Position numbers and translations under genes: made by a program. A model generated the notes under the pieces. It was given only the letters and a program-made list of their open reading frames with translations. It did not search any database and had not been told where the DNA came from. From NCBI GenBank assembly GCA_025677815.1, contig JAIXMP010000011.1, forward strand, positions 1,426,001-1,490,000: a stretch of DNA of 64,000 nucleotides, written 5' to 3'. Positions 1 through 14,400 of the stretch are shown here, piece by piece (within the stretch, counting starts at the first letter, position 1; every line of letters starts with the position of its first letter). This DNA comes from Phascolomyces articulosus (lineage: Eukaryota; Mucoromycota; Mucoromycetes; Mucorales; Lichtheimiaceae).

Positions 1-1205
1 CTCCTCGATGTGTGATTTGGATTTTTAATCCTTTCAATGCTTTTTCCAATTTAGCACGATCACGATCAGTGATACCACGACGTAACTCATCAATCGTACG
101 ACGACCTAGGATTTTCGTGGTCATGTCGGGTAATCGATCACTTTCATAAAAAGCAGTGGCACTCACGTCGACATTAATCATCATTTTACCAATCCCAGGA
201 CGAGCAGATTGATAGAACCCTTGCCATACTTCAGCACCATTGGGTAATGAACGACGTTCTTGAGGTGTGAAAAAGGAACGACCTACAGTAGCATAAAGCA
301 TACTGGGTAAATGACGAATCAAGACATCCAAAATCATAATGGCTATATAATATATATATTGTATGAGTGATTTATGTTACTGCATAACGTTTCTTTTTTA
401 CTTTTTAGGAAAGAATAAAGTTACCTGTTAAACAATTAGGTGTCAATCTTGTTTCACCATTTAAAAATCGACGTAATTCATCCATATTAATTTCACCTGC
501 TTTTTTAATACGAATACGAAAAGTACCACCTGTACGTTTTGTGGCTGATCCTACATTATCACTATCATGTAATTCAACCTACCCATAGAATATAAATATC
601 AGTAAAGAGGCATTTTGCTTTTTTTTTTTTTGTAATGATAAAAAAAAAAAAAGTTGGATGTATGTAAATGTAGAATGCAATGTGTCGTGTAACAATCAAC
701 AACAAATAAAATAGTTGTCCATAACAACAATATCTAACATGACCTCTTACATCCTCTTTACACATATATACGCGTTTTTTTTTCTTCTTCCAACAACATC
801 ATCATCCATTTGAATGATTTTCATCAAATATCAAAATACCCACAAAAACGTTTAATGAAAAAGGAAAAGCATGTTCTCACTATTATTATTATTATTTTTT
901 ACCTCATATTGACCCGCGTTTTCAGGACCTAATTGTAATGGTTTTGGAGCAAAGACATTTTTTCGACCATCATAAATGGTTTTGATCCCACGAAGAATTC
1001 CATGACCTCCCATATCTTCAAATTGTTTCCATACTTTACGATAAACAGCAGGTGGAGCATTTGCTTGATCAATATTGATATCATAATGATGTACTACTTG
1101 AAGTGGGAAACTTTGGATTTCAAAAAAGTTACTTCGAACGCGAACAGGTTTTCCTGTTTGACAATGATTGGGACGAAGTACATAGTCAGTCAGTTGTAAC
1201 GCCAT
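1..1205 (-). CDS. Argonaute protein, N-terminal part (3' end outside window)
   Basis: This is the start of an Argonaute, the small-RNA-binding effector of RNA silencing. Three exons are visible: 903-1205, 425-578 and 342 down to the left edge. The introns begin GTAA and end TAG, and the frame is kept across both. The start is the ATG at 1205, followed by MALQLTDYVLRPNHCQTGKP. Family marks are the N-domain stretch with VRSNFFEI, HHYDINID and the PPAVYRKVW block, then the linker-1 (DUF1785) stretch with ILDVLIRHLPSMLYATVGRS and the YQSARPGIGKMMINVDVSAT block. PAZ, MID and PIWI domains lie beyond the edge, so slicer residues cannot be judged. Introns carry homopolymer runs. The family call is secure; which paralogue it is cannot be told. 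Confidence 0.93.
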
Positions 1206-1987
1206 GATTTTTGTTGATTTGGAGGAGGAGTGGTAGAGTTTCCCAAAAATGTGAAGATAAAAAAAAATGGAGTGGATATGTCTCTTTCTTTTCCTTGAAA
1301 AAAAAAAAAGTTGAAAGGAAGAAAAGTAAAAGGTTAAAAAAGAAAAAAGAGTTTATTATAATGACAAATAAAAAAAAAATACGCCCACATTGCTCGTTGT
1401 TTATATCAACCTTTTCTTTAGAGTACGATGCAATCTTGAATATATTTATCTCACTTTTTGACATATAATAGTAAATAAGTGAGAGTTTAAAAATAGGAAC
1501 TTGATAGACTACAAGTAAAGTTTTTGATTGGCATCTAAAATCAAGCAATTCATTTTGGATTTTTTTATATAGAATCCATCTATCATTTCGAATCCTTTTC
1601 TTTTTTATTAATTAAAAAATACGATAAAACACGTAATGTGGAAGCTGAGTTTGTTATGTGGCAAAAAAAATAACCTGAAACGTGGGATAAACAAGCATAA
1701 ACAGGAGGTTCTATTATACTCACTAACAATACATCAAGGGGGTGGAGGAGTCCGTAGCAATGTGCATATTCTTTTTATGTATTTTCATTCTTGGTAGTTA
1801 CAATAATGTATCCTCCACATCTTTTCTATCATGCATTTCTGTCAATCATCACAATTTTTTTCTATCATCCTATTTCATCATTATCATTATTGTTATTAAT
1901 ATATCTATACAACTTTTTATTATTATTATTATTAATTAATTATATATAAGAAAAAAATGGGTTTTTAGAGAGGAAGATGGAACGAAT
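1206..1987. other. Intergenic: Argonaute promoter side and ILV1 downstream region
   Basis: About 780 bases between the Argonaute start and the threonine deaminase stop, both genes reading leftward. It holds A/T homopolymers, a pyrimidine/purine-rich stretch near 1210-1370 and AT-rich low-complexity sequence near 1850-1945. The open frames inside are low-complexity and I see no gene. The Argonaute promoter must lie in its left part. Confidence 0.6.
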
Positions 1988-4005
1988 CTATTCTTGTAAA
2001 AGGAAAGTCTTATATACGACATTATCTGTTTCTTCTACATAATAATAACCCAATTGATCCAAGAATTGATCAAATGCAGCATAATCGGTGGGAGGTACCT
2101 GAATACCAATAAACACTTTACCCATATCTATAATAATAATAAAAATAATAGTTTAATATATATTTATATATATGGATCTTCCTCATGCTGAATAAATCAA
2201 GACCACACTTACCATCACCATGATTACGGTAGTTAAACAAAGATACATTCCATCTTGTTTCCATTCCCTTCAAAAACTTCATTAAAGCACCAGGTCGTTC
2301 AGGGAAAACTATATATACATTTATAAAACAGAATTAGTTTGTTTGTATATATATATGTTCCATGTGACCCATCATTCTCAAAAAAAAACCAGAAGAGATC
2401 TGCCAAAAAAAAAAAAAAAATTATGACTACTTTACCAAATCGGAATACACGTTCATGTTCAGGTCGACCACGACCACCGACCATATATCGAGCATGCGTT
2501 TTAGCCAATTCATTATGACTAATATCACAACCTTCCAATCCATCCTTTGCCCAAGCATTCAAGACCTGCTCGACTTCTTGAGCTAAATGATCCACCTTGA
2601 AACTAATATACACATGGGCTTCCTTGGGATCAGAATAACGATAAGTAAATTCCGTCACGTTTCTTGGTAAAACATGTTCCACCATTTTCATAAAACTACC
2701 AGGACGTTCTGGAATCTTGACATTACAAAATGCTTCTGTTTGTTCACCCAATTCCGCCCGTTCAGCAATAAAACGCAATCGATCAAAGTTGACATTAGCA
2801 CCTGAAACAATGGCAACATGAGCTTTGCCATTGTTTAATTCCGGATGTAATTGTAAATATTTTTTGGCACCTGCTAAAGCTAAAGCTCCAGTAGGTTCAC
2901 AGATAGAGCGTGTATCTTCAAAGACATCCTTGATGGAAGCACAGATTTCATCATTGGTCACGTTGATCATTTCATCAATCAAAGGAGAAGCAACACGGAA
3001 TGTTTCTTGACCGACGAGACGAACAGCAGCACCATCAGCAAACAAGCCTACTTCACTAAGTTCGACACGTTCCTTCTTTTCCATACTATGAGTCATGGCG
3101 TTGGCATCATCCGCTTCCACAGCAATGATTTTGATATGAGGAGCAATACGTTTAACATAACTACTGATACCAGCAACTAATCCACCTCCTCCTACACAAA
3201 TATAAATGGCGGCAATATCATTGACATCATGTTGTCGTAAGATTTCCATACCAATGGTGCCTTGACCTGCAATCACATAAGGATCATCATAAGGGGGAAT
3301 GTTGGTTAATCCTTCAGCTTCTTGTAATCGCACACATTCTTTCTTTGCACTATCGAAATCATTGCCATGTAATACAACTTCGGCTCCTAATCTTTTGACA
3401 TTTCGCCACTAATTTTTTTTTTCCCAAGAAAAAAAAAATGAGTATTCTTGATTTTTTTAAAGTTTTTTAAAAATATACCTCCTCTAATCTCTTTCTTTTT
3501 TTTATTTTCCCTCTTCGTATCAGAATTTATATATATACCTTGATAGGAGGACATGATGCAGGCATGACGATTTTGGCCTTGATACCCAATTTCTTTGCAG
3601 CCAAGGCTACACCTTGTGCATGATTACCTTGTACATTGAAAAAAAAACAACCGGGATTTTTTTTATAAGTTCCATGCGATTATCTCACACCACACACAAC
3701 ACATATATACTTAAAAAAAATTACTTACCAGCTGAACAAGCAATAACACCTGCTGCTTTTTCTTTGGCCGTTAAATTAGCAACCTTATTATAAGCACCAC
3801 GAATCTTGAATGAAAAGACAGGTTGTAAATCTTCACGTTTTAAATAAATCTTGGTACCGAATTTAGCATTTAAATTCAATGCTTCTTGTAAAGGTGTTTC
3901 TTTTACAATGTCATAAACACGGGATGTAAGAATAAGTCGAAGGTAATCGGGTTGTTCACCTCCATTTTCTATAGTAGTAGTGCCGTTCTTTTCTGTTACT
4001 GCCAT
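1988..4005 (-). CDS. ILV1: Threonine deaminase (threonine ammonia-lyase), biosynthetic
   Basis: This PLP enzyme converts L-threonine to 2-oxobutanoate and ammonia, the first step of isoleucine synthesis, normally in mitochondria. Five exons fit: 3729-4005, 3539-3627, 2436-3408, 2213-2308 and 1988-2127. Together they give 1575 bases (524 residues) with no frame break. The PLP lysine motif is in [11 protein letters not shown] (family form S-F-K-x-R-G-A). The phosphate-binding glycine run is seen as [10 protein letters not shown], and [15 protein letters not shown] spans the first intron. The C-terminal half carries two ACT-like regulatory repeats, marked by [15 protein letters not shown] and by [12 protein letters not shown], the latter across the third intron. 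These are the known isoleucine/valine-sensing parts of the family, so allosteric control is expected. No clear mitochondrial presequence is visible in [18 protein letters not shown]. Confidence 0.95.
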
Positions 4006-4585
4006 TATAAATTATGGTTTTGTGTGGGTTTTTTTTTTATTTTTGGTATATATATATAAGAAAAAGAAAAAGAAAAAGGGCTTTTTTTTTATTAAAGATT
4101 TGACAGATCAGTTAGATTTTTTTTATCGGAGTGTCGATTAAAATGGTATCATGGTGTGTCATAGCGATATCCAACCAGATTTATTTTTTATATTCCGGTG
4201 GTTGCATTAATGATGAGTCTAATGGGAAACTCTTTTTGGTAAGGCCCATATAGAAAGGGAGTGCATGTACAATGACGGGAAAAAAACTATGTTTAGAGTA
4301 AATGTTTACATCCATTATGTTAGAAATCTTTTTTGGATGGCAAATAACAAACATATGGATTGTTACATATAAAAATAGAGATATTTAATTTATTACATAC
4401 TCATTGGGTAGTAAAAAAAAAATTGAAAATTACATATAATAATAACAGGTAATGGATCCATCATCATAAAGTAGCAGATGCATATGATATAGAAAGCATA
4501 AGTAATAGATAATAAGTAAAAAATTGGGAGGGTGTATAATATATATAAAAGAAAGAAAAAATAATGGGCATAAGGTGAAATAGTT
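4006..4585. other. Intergenic: ILV1 upstream region
   Basis: About 580 bases between the ILV1 start and the stop of the acyltransferase gene, which also reads leftward. It is AT-rich with T/A homopolymers and an AG-rich patch just upstream of ILV1. I see no coding potential and no RNA gene. The ILV1 promoter should lie here. Confidence 0.55.
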
Positions 4586-7500
4586 TTATAGCTTGCTGTT
4601 TCTCAATGTTGAACTATCATTTCTTTCAGCCAAATCGTTTGCCATTTGTAAAACATGGGAACTCACTATATATTATTAGAGACAGATATTATCTAGTTGA
4701 ATAAAAGTACTCAATGATAATATAAAAACAACCAATATATATATTTACCTGCTACATTATCTCTACGGTTCTTGCCTTCACGTCTGAATTTACCAATCAG
4801 TTCTGCTAATTCCCATAATCGACCTCGAGGTACTAGAACACCATTGTAACGTTCTGGTATATAATCGATATTCAATCCCACTTCAGACCAAGAATCTTTT
4901 AATTGAGAATATTGGTTACGTAATAACACTCCCTCTTGTTCAAATCGATGAAATGCATTCGTAATTGTTTCTTTGTTCACGGCTTCCAAATAACTCTACG
5001 GATATATAGAGAGAAGAAAATGCAAAAGGATAAAAAGTGAGTTTATATTATCATTTCTTTCCCTTCCTTATCTAGGGTATTAATGTTTTAATATTTACCA
5101 ATTCCCCTTGAAAATAAAGTGTTTTTCCAAGCGCTTGTGTTCGTGCCATAAATACACGACTATCAATAAAGATGGATTGATTTTGTGGTAATAAGGGTGA
5201 TGGTGTCAATGCAAAAAGACTGACACATGTAAGCCAATAGGACTCAATAAATGGCCAGATTAAGAAACATAAAAAGTCTATCATAGAATATATATATAAA
5301 TGATTGTTTTTTTTAACCACCAGAATAGAGAGAGAGAGAGGGAATTGTTCTTTTTCATCATTCATAGTATAATATATAGCTTGTTTTGAAAACCATTAAC
5401 AAACATACCATAATTCTCCCGTCCACTTTTTCGTTCAACTTCTGATAAACCAATCCAATCATTCTCTTGATCAAAGTAAAGTACATTATGGTCCACTAGC
5501 CATTGCACTGTACGACGTGTATTATCTTCAATAGTTCCAGGCTTATAAATCATGTCCATTTTAAGTAAGCTGGATAAGAAGGTCACTTCTTTTAACAATT
5601 CATAAAACCGCATGCGTTGATCTAATTGACCTCCTCCTTTCTTGATAATGGTATAGAGGGAAGCACAAATAATAGCTATATAATATCATCATAGTGTTAT
5701 CAGTGTGTTGAAATAATTATGGGTACCTTTATTTGCATATATAACAACATTACCTTCTTCGATGAATAAATGAATGACTTGATTACGATAATAAGAAAGT
5801 TCAAATCGATCTGTTCCATAATAGGTAGGCTCAATAATTCCTTGTTCTTGTCGTTGTCCGAAAAGATGTTTATGCATACTCAGGACCCTATATATATATA
5901 ACATTGAGTATCAATGATGATTCATTATTAATTTATTTTTTTAAAACATAAATATATATATATACCTATCAATCAAATCATCGGTTGTCATATTAGGGAA
6001 CTTGACAACTTCTCGATTTTTTGCTCGGATCATTTCAGTCAACCAATCAATCCTTCGAACCAATTCATTTCTACCAGTACCACGACCACGCAAGGTTAAA
6101 ATGACAGTACCAACTAAACTAGTTGGTAAAATAGGCGTAATCGCGTTCTATGATTATACAAGAAAAATAGATAAATATATATAAAAAAAGAAATAATATA
6201 TCCTCTTTTGTCTATGTATCATAAAAATAACGAATGGTAACTTTTTTCTATTCTCTCTTTGGGCTCTACTTACGATATCAGATAGTATTCTATAGTTTAT
6301 GAAAATATTTTAGAAAATGTTTCTATTTTGTACATACAGAAGCAGTTTTTTTCCCCTGACTTACTGATAAGCGAATGATTTTACCATCATTGTCTTGTTC
6401 TCGTTATCATTCACCAAATCAACATGACTAGACAAAAAAATTGAAGTAACAAACATTTAAGTAACAGGTAATATAATAGCAAAGCATCTATGATAGGTGC
6501 ATGTAACTCTTAAAAAATAGAATACATCTTACCCTCGTGATTTCATCTCTCTTTCAACCCATTGTTTCAATGAATATGGCTTTCCAATACGAGCTATATA
6601 GAACCATCAAAGAATCTCAATTCCATGAAAATTTATTCCTTCCTTGTGCACTTGATCAATCTTCCTTACCATCTACACGACCCATTTTTTGTAATAAAAC
6701 TGGTGCAACACCTAATAATCCACTTTTTTTTTTTTAAAAAAAAAAAAAGTGTAAAGAAATTAGTATTTAGTTGATATATAATACCAAGAACAGTCTTACT
6801 ATTTTTTATCACTTACGAAAGACTCTCTTGCTTTTGTGGGTTTCCAAGAAGTTCATCAGTATAGCTAGTTATAATAATTAAAAGGGTTAATTAAAACGAA
6901 CACTATCATTCATAAAAGAGGATCATTCAATGACCTCTTACTAGGTTTTTTTCCCCCAAGTACCCCAATTATCTCTCTCTTCTTGATCATTTATTATTTC
7001 AAAGGTTGATATATCACTGATGTATTACCTTTCAAGTTCCAATGTCTTTTCATATGAAATTGCGATTGGTACAACATAACAATCCGAAAAACGTCCTTTA
7101 CCAAATGATTCCAATATCATTTTTAATACACCGAGTTTTGGTGTTAGTAATTTTCCTATATAACAATGATAAAAAGATCCCATCCCCGTCGTCGATATTC
7201 CATTATTAATTATAAGTAATAATACAAATTTGTAACTCGATAACGATACGCTATATTCCTATTAATATATATACCTAATCTGGATTGTGTCCCTTCGATG
7301 AAACATTGAAGATTAACTTTATAAAAAGTGATATATTATTAGTGTACATAATAATTTATGATATACTTATATATTATTATCATCCTGATTTTGTTGTAAG
7401 CACTTACGACCATTTGAAAGAATAAGACTAAAATATTCTTCCATGATTGTCTTGTAAAGAACATCATCACCCCATTCTTGACGAATATACAATGCACCCA

Positions 7501-8936
7501 CTGATTTAAGTAATGAACCAAATAAGGCACTCTGATTATTATTTTCAACAGCAATTGTATGTGGAATTTGGAATCCTAATACATATCAAGTGATTTATCA
7601 GCATTTGAGCGATTTTTTTTTTCTAATACTACTATATACGACGAGTAGTTATTTGAATGCTGCTTACCCAATCGGACCATAAGATAGTTTATCACCATAT
7701 AATCAATATGAGACTTATGACTCGGCAAAAGTAATAGTGGCTGTTTATTCTTTTCGGCAATTAAAGCAATCCTACGTAACTTTATTCAAACAATATAACT
7801 TTATGTCAATTCGACGTAGATATTTATATATAACCCACTTGTTTTTTTTTTCATGAAATATATAGCAGAACACTATACCTCAACCCATTGATTTTTATTG
7901 ATATAAATCCCTTGATCATATAAACGAGCCAATATAATTTCTGTCATCAAAGCCATCCACCTTGAATATAATAGTAATAATTCATCATTTGTATTATTAT
8001 TATTATTTTTCCCACCCAAAACCCATTCATCATCATCATGATACAAATCCAAAAAAAAAAAAAAAATGATCAGACAAAAAAAAAATTACATCAACGTCAT
8101 ACTTTTGAATTGTTGCTTACCTTAACTTTCTTTTGCTCTCCATCGTGGTTACACTATGTGTAACAATTTTAGATGCCATTGTATTTAACTTTTGAATACA
8201 TGTCTGTTTGAATTTTTCACGATTCAATTTCTTCTTCTTGTTACTGTCTTGTTCTGTTTCATATTGGATTGTTTTTTGTTCAGCCATTTCTTCAATGATG
8301 TTACGTACTTTTGAATCAAATTATTATTGGAGTGGATTTTATATCACAAAGAAAAAAATGAGAGAGAAATCCCAAAAAAGGGAATTTTAGTATATAGAGT
8401 GTGTGTGGATAAGCAGTGAATCGAAACATTGTGAGAAAATCAAACATGTTTTTTTTAATATAACACATATGATTATTTCTTTACCAGATTGACTATTAAG
8501 AATATTATTCTTCATTTCTTCGGCATGACCAGAATAAAAAAGCTTGGTGCCTATAAAAGTTTCATAACCACGCCAATCCTATATATAAATATTGGTTTGA
8601 ACTCGAAAGTGTTTTAATATAAATCATTTTTACGTAAAATATTGTTCCATCAAAAGGAAAGAATAATCATACTGTTCCTGAATAATGTTTGCCAATGTTT
8701 TGAAAGAATCCACTTGGATTTTCTCGTAAACGTAATGATCCAACATGATCCCTTTATTTTTTGAAATCATTTTTTTTTTTTAATTTTTATCTTGACAGGC
8801 TTCAGGAAAAGAAGGGAGTGTTTTTGTTTTCATCTGCTTACATAATATTTTGATACTTTTGTTCATCTGTTTTCATAGTGTTTGTATTATTATTATTCAT
8901 TGATACTGTTATCAGTTTCGAGTTAGGTTCTTCCAT
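4586..8936 (-). CDS. Glycerol-3-phosphate / dihydroxyacetone-phosphate acyltransferase (PlsB-GPAT1-GNPAT family)
   Basis: The enzyme acylates glycerol-3-phosphate (or DHAP) from acyl-CoA, the first step of glycerolipid synthesis, at an internal membrane. The gene is cut into many short exons. The proposed start, MEEPNSKLITVSMNNNNTN, is at 8936. An early exon carries DHVGSLRLRENPSGFFQNIG and the next DWRGYETFIGTKLFYSG. The catalytic HX4D box is PSHKSHIDYMVINYLMVRLG near 7670-7772. IPHTIAVENNNQSALFGSLL follows near 7400-7560, then CFIEGTQSRLG (motif III) near 7276-7318 and YVVPIAISYEKTLELE near 7030-7090. Later come GRVDARIGKPYSLKQWVERE across an intron (6540-6700) and LTLRGRGTGRNELVRRIDWL near 6030-6110. 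The C-terminal end reads SHVLQMANDLAERNDSSTL, stop at 4586. This region pattern fits GPAT1/GNPAT better than the plant or ER type. The choice between G3P and DHAP as substrate cannot be settled. Confidence 0.85.
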
Positions 8937-11448
8937 AAGTGATTGAAAATGTTTCAAGAAAATGGTAAAAAATAAGAAAAGAGAAAAAAAAAAGGGAGAT
9001 AAAAAAAATAAATCGTCACTTCTTGTTGTAGAGAAAGCATGACATTTACCCAAGAGAGAGAGATTTATATAAACATGTGAAAATGTAAAAGGTTTGCATA
9101 AAACTTGTTGTTTTTCCTTATTCATAACCATCGTTGTTTAGCTCTACCTCATCCGTTTTTTTTTATTTAAATAATAAATGGTTTATTTTTGATCCTATAA
9201 AAACTGATATCGGATGAGATGCACATCAGTTTTCCGCTCATCTTCTAGGATTGTTCATAGATTTTATTTTTATTTCATGAGGTGTTCTCCAAGCTGCTCA
9301 TTCCTGAACATAGGTTAAGTTGAGAGAAGCCTACTTTGGCAATAATATGCGAACGAAGAATGGGTAAAGTTGTTATGACTTGATACCTAAACACAAATGG
9401 TGATGAAACTGGACCCAAAGGTTGTGATGTTTACTTATATTAAGTAAACTAATCAATCCAAAGTGATCATATTTTATTGATGTACTTTATCCAGGCAATG
9501 ACCGTATTTGGTCATTTATATAGCATGATTTTGATTTTCTTTCTTCAACGACGACCAAGATTTATATATACAGTTCAATGCTCTTCTTTATTTTAGTAAA
9601 TAGTACTCACAATAAATATGGTACGTATTATTTTTTTTTTACCATATATATCTGTATTATTATATTATATTCTTGTAGATTACATTGCTAACTGCTGAGG
9701 CATACTTATGAATGTTCAAATGTATGTTTCTTGAAAAAAAAACGCTAATGATGATCCTAGGAATATACCATGGGTTTTTTTTATGAGTAATAATGTGGCT
9801 TATTATAGCACCTCCTCCTCATCCATCTTCAAATATTTAACTATTTATGAATTGAAAAAAGATGTTTTGATTAAATACAGTATGACTGTTTATTATATAA
9901 ATACATAAAGTTCTATTTTTACGTATGGTTTTTATTTATTATTTATATTGGTTCTGATTACAAGATATGTTGGATATGTTAGTATTATTATTCGTTGTCA
10001 AATAAGCTGAATAATTTACTTCTTTGTTGGTATGCAATTCATGACAACAATTTTCTCGTATATCGATCTTCAGTATAATGGATATTAAAAAAGGATTAAT
10101 TTTATTTCTCACGTGAATAAATGTAGTTTTTTCTATGAATCCAATGATAACTTCTGTTGTTATCAAACATATTTTTTAATCTCTGTACAGCTTAATCATA
10201 TAGAAGATCGCATTATGCATATTGAGTTTCAGCAATTTTTAAAGTTTTTTTTTGATTCCCAGCGAAAAAAAACCTTAAAACACGAGTTATATATTATTGT
10301 TGTGTTTTTGCTATTCTTACGACATTTTTTCTGCTTTATTATATCATCTCCTCGGTATTTTTTTTTTATGATGCATATACAGAATTAGAACCTTCGACAG
10401 TTTGCATTGATTTCATATTCTTCCAAATATTCTTATCTTTTTAATGATAAAAGAAGGAACGGTGGTTAGTGTTCCTTAGTTCATTATCAAATCTTGCATT
10501 ATATAAAAATTCAAAAATCGAATGATGTTTGTTTATTTGCAAAGTTATCCTGGACTTCTTTAATCGTAACTAATAATTTGACATTGATTTATTTGGATTG
10601 TGCATATTATAGTTTGCTCAAGAGATGAGCCCCTCTTATGTATCATCCAATGGAGGATAAAAGGTTGAAGAACAGGTTTCATGTTATTTATTGTTACGCG
10701 ACATGTTTGCTATTATTATTATTGTTGTTGTTGTTGCTGATGGTTTATTCGACGTTATACTGGTTGGTATAATATAAAAGAGCGATATTATCTCCTTAAT
10801 AAAAGGGGAAGAAGAAATGACAAAAGGTATTACAATAGGGAAATGGGTCGTTGTTGATAATAATAATGCCAAGTCTAGTAAGTGCAAAGACTAAAAAAAA
10901 AAAAAGAAAAGATATAAATATATAAACGCGCCAATAATTATTTTTGTGCGTGTAAAAAGGTTGCTCAGGTCCCTTTTTTACTTTCTTTTTTTATCTTTGC
11001 CCCTCTCTCACTTTATATTACTCTCTCCTCTCTGTCTTTTTCCCCCTCTCTCTTTCTATCTCTCCCCTCACAATCCCCCTCCCCCCAAAAATAAGCCCAA
11101 AGATCCAACAATTTATTCAAAAAGACTTTTTCACATTCTTTTTTTTTCTTTCTTGCCGCAAAACACCACATATACACAAACAGAAGGAAGCACAAAAAAA
11201 AAGAAGAAAGCGCTTTTGTTGGTGCTCAATATTTCTTTTTTTTTTTTTATCCCTCCTCACTTAATAACCCCTTCTGTCTCTCGTTCTTTATCTCTTCATT
11301 TGTTAATCAGTTTATAAAAAAAAAAAAAAGACGAAGAATCGTGTGTTGGTGTGTATATGTGCATATCCGTGGATATACACAGCTAAAAAAATACATTTAT
11401 ATATAAAGTAAATACGATATACATTAATAGTATTATATATAACGAACC
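8937..11448. other. Intergenic between divergent genes (2.5 kb)
   Basis: The acyltransferase reads left and the CH-GAR gene reads right, so both promoters lie here. The right end (about 10970-11330) is strongly pyrimidine-rich, with CTCTC and T runs, then a TATATATAAA stretch near 11397 shortly before the ATG. That layout fits a core promoter and 5' leader. The middle (9200-10900) is AT-rich with scattered open frames that show no recognisable family. An alternative upstream in-frame ATG for the acyltransferase exists near 9128 but its extension is low complexity. Confidence 0.55.
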
Positions 11449-14400
11449 ATGAACAACAACAACAATACAACTATTAATATCAATAACACGACGACGAAAA
11501 TGAAAACGTCCAATGTAATTTCACCATCCAATTCAACGACTCTTCGTAATGCAGCTTATTCAACAACCACCTCCATCACCGGTGGAATGCATCGTTCTGG
11601 ATCCAATCGATCGTTATTTTTACGCGAGACTTCGACTTCTATGAAATTAACCAACAGTATATCCTCAACTCGTCATCGTCGTCATGTTCGTCAACCCAGT
11701 AATAGCAATAATACCAACAGTAATAATAACGAAGAAGATATAGAATCCGGTCGAAACTTGAGTATTGATTATCAAGAAATACAAAAGCGAACACTGACAA
11801 AATGGGTGAATGCTCAGCTGTCAACAGCAGGTGATCATATCGAGAATATGGAAACTGACCTCAGGGATGGGAAACGGCTCCTCAAGCTCTTATCTGTAGT
11901 GGTTCATAAAAAGGAGGAGGAGCATCTTAATACGCCGAAACCAGAGAGGGGTAATATGCGAATTCATCAACTTTCTAATGTTGCTCAAGCTCTTTCATTT
12001 CTTGAATCTCAATTCTCGGTGGAAGTCCCTGATATTGGTAATGAACCGATCGTCAATGGTGATTTGAAAAAGACACTTGTATTGATTTCTTTTATCATGT
12101 TCAAATATCATATTCAATTGATTTTGGATGATAAATCAATCATGTCTTTTATTGAGGTATAGAAGGGGGAAAAAATGACTTGGAGTTTTTTTTTTTAATT
12201 GATCTGCAGATAATAATAATAATCATTTTCTCTTGCTCTCTTTTTTTTCTTTTTTCTTACTAAAAATATTTTAGCATGACAACGAATTACTTGTGTCACC
12301 TTCACCTTCCACATCGAAAACAGCACCATCATCACCATTACCATCTTCTTCATCCACGCAGCACCAAAAAGAATCTTTATTATCATCAGCCGCCCAACGT
12401 GTAGTACGAAATAACAATAACAATAATAACCTCGTAGCGGGAGAAAAAGGAACCAGTAGTGCAACAGAAGCTAAATTAGCATTGTTACGATGGGTACGGA
12501 TACAATTACATGATTATGTGATGGCCAACATTATTCCATCCATCCAAGATTTTTCTCGCTCATGGAGAAATGGTGTTGCTTTTTGTCTATTAATTCATCG
12601 ATATGATCCAAGTTTGATTCCTGAATTATTTAATCAATATTTGCGGACAGCATCCGAATGGAATAAACAAACATGGCATGAATTATTGACAACAGCATTT
12701 GATATTGCTGCAAATCAAATGAATATTCCACACTATTTGGAACCTGAGGATCTGACGGATGTTGATTACCCGCATGAACCAAGTGTGATGATGTATGTCA
12801 CTGAATTTTATAAAGTCATGTCTAATGCACAAAATATGCAATCACAGGAAGAGAATGATATGGCAAAGAAACAGCGGGCTGTGATTATATCGGATTTATT
12901 GAAATTTTTGGGAATTCATCATCAGAATGATGTAGGGCCATTCATAGAGGAACAAAATGAAAATCAAGAAGGACAACCAGGTAAAGACACATAGTTTTTT
13001 TTTATTTTCTTTATTACGATTTTTTTTTTTGGTGTAATTATAAACATTGATACTAATTATTATGAGTATGTTGATAAAAAAAAATAAACAGCAACACCAA
13101 AAACGAGCAGATTAATAGTCGAAGATTATGATAAACAAGAGGAGGAAGTTGATGACGACGATGATGATGATGAAGAAGAAGAACCAACACCACTTGATAC
13201 ACCAAGTGATGATGTATCCAATAGTACCAACAACCCAATCCTTGATGATATACTATCTGATCGTGATGCACTTGTTACATTTATTACTTCATTTTCTCCA
13301 GCTATTGAAGCCATGACCAAAGATGAAATCAGTTCTGCAGAAGCGGTTACGCAACGTATGTTCGCATTTGAAGCTATTCGAGAACAAGCCGATGGACAGC
13401 ATTCACTTTTAGAGTCTGTCAACACCAAACGCCAAAATCTCCATCACATGAATGAATTAAAACAATTGGATGAAGAGAATGATGATGTTCCCACTCTTCG
13501 CGATGAGCAACAACAGATCCAAGCAGAAGCAACCATGATATATAACGATTTGGAACATCAATGGACTGATTTTGTTGGGTTAATGGATACGACCGCTGAT
13601 AAACTTCATACATTGCTTAACGATTGGAAAGAAGGAGAAGAGGATGCCAAACGATTCCAGCAACGTGCAGCGTTAGTCGAAAAAGAAATGATTACATTAC
13701 GGGAATCACTGGATAATGCTTATCCAACCGTTGTAAAAAAGAGTGGGGATGGATCTGACGTAGTCTATCCTTTGCAACCCTTGGAAGAAGGTTCCAATGA
13801 AGCAGCTGGTAAATATGAAGCATCCATGGCCGATGTAGTATCCTCAACAAACACATTTGATGAAAATTCTTGGAAATCATTTGAACAATTAGCCCGAGAT
13901 TTATGTGCACCCGCTCTACGTATTGTTTCAGCCCATTATACACGTTTACAACAACGACATGATAATCTCATCAAATCCTTGTCCAATTCCAAAACCGATT
14001 GTCGACGTTATAAACGTGGTGTTTCATTTGCTGATATTACACGAGCCGTCAGCGAAGAGCTTGAAATTGTTCGAAAAACATTGAATGATAGCACTAAATC
14101 TGTGACCGAAGATGCTATTCAGGATCTCGAAAAACGCGTGGATGTAGCTCATTCGACGATTCAAGCTGTTCGAGAAGAATACAAGGATTTGCTTGTGGTG
14201 GATAATGATATTACTACCTCTACTCCTCCTATGACTGAGGAGGACCAGCAATCATCAGCAACAAATAACGAAGATGATAATGATCGATGGTATTATGCTG
14301 CCCATTTACAAAAGATTCAAGAAAAATATGAAATTGTATGTGATTGGGTAGAACAAGTTCGAGTATGGTTTATTGAAGCACAACGTATCCGGAAATGGAT

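Noticed and set aside
8937..9128. An upstream start (ATG near 9128) for the acyltransferase
   Set aside because: The extension is low-complexity and contains a run of phenylalanines; the ATG at 8936 gives a normal head. It could still be a leader exon.
10946..11317. A 123-residue open frame upstream of the CH-GAR gene
   Set aside because: It is built of CT and T runs (promoter/leader composition) and lacks normal amino-acid variety.
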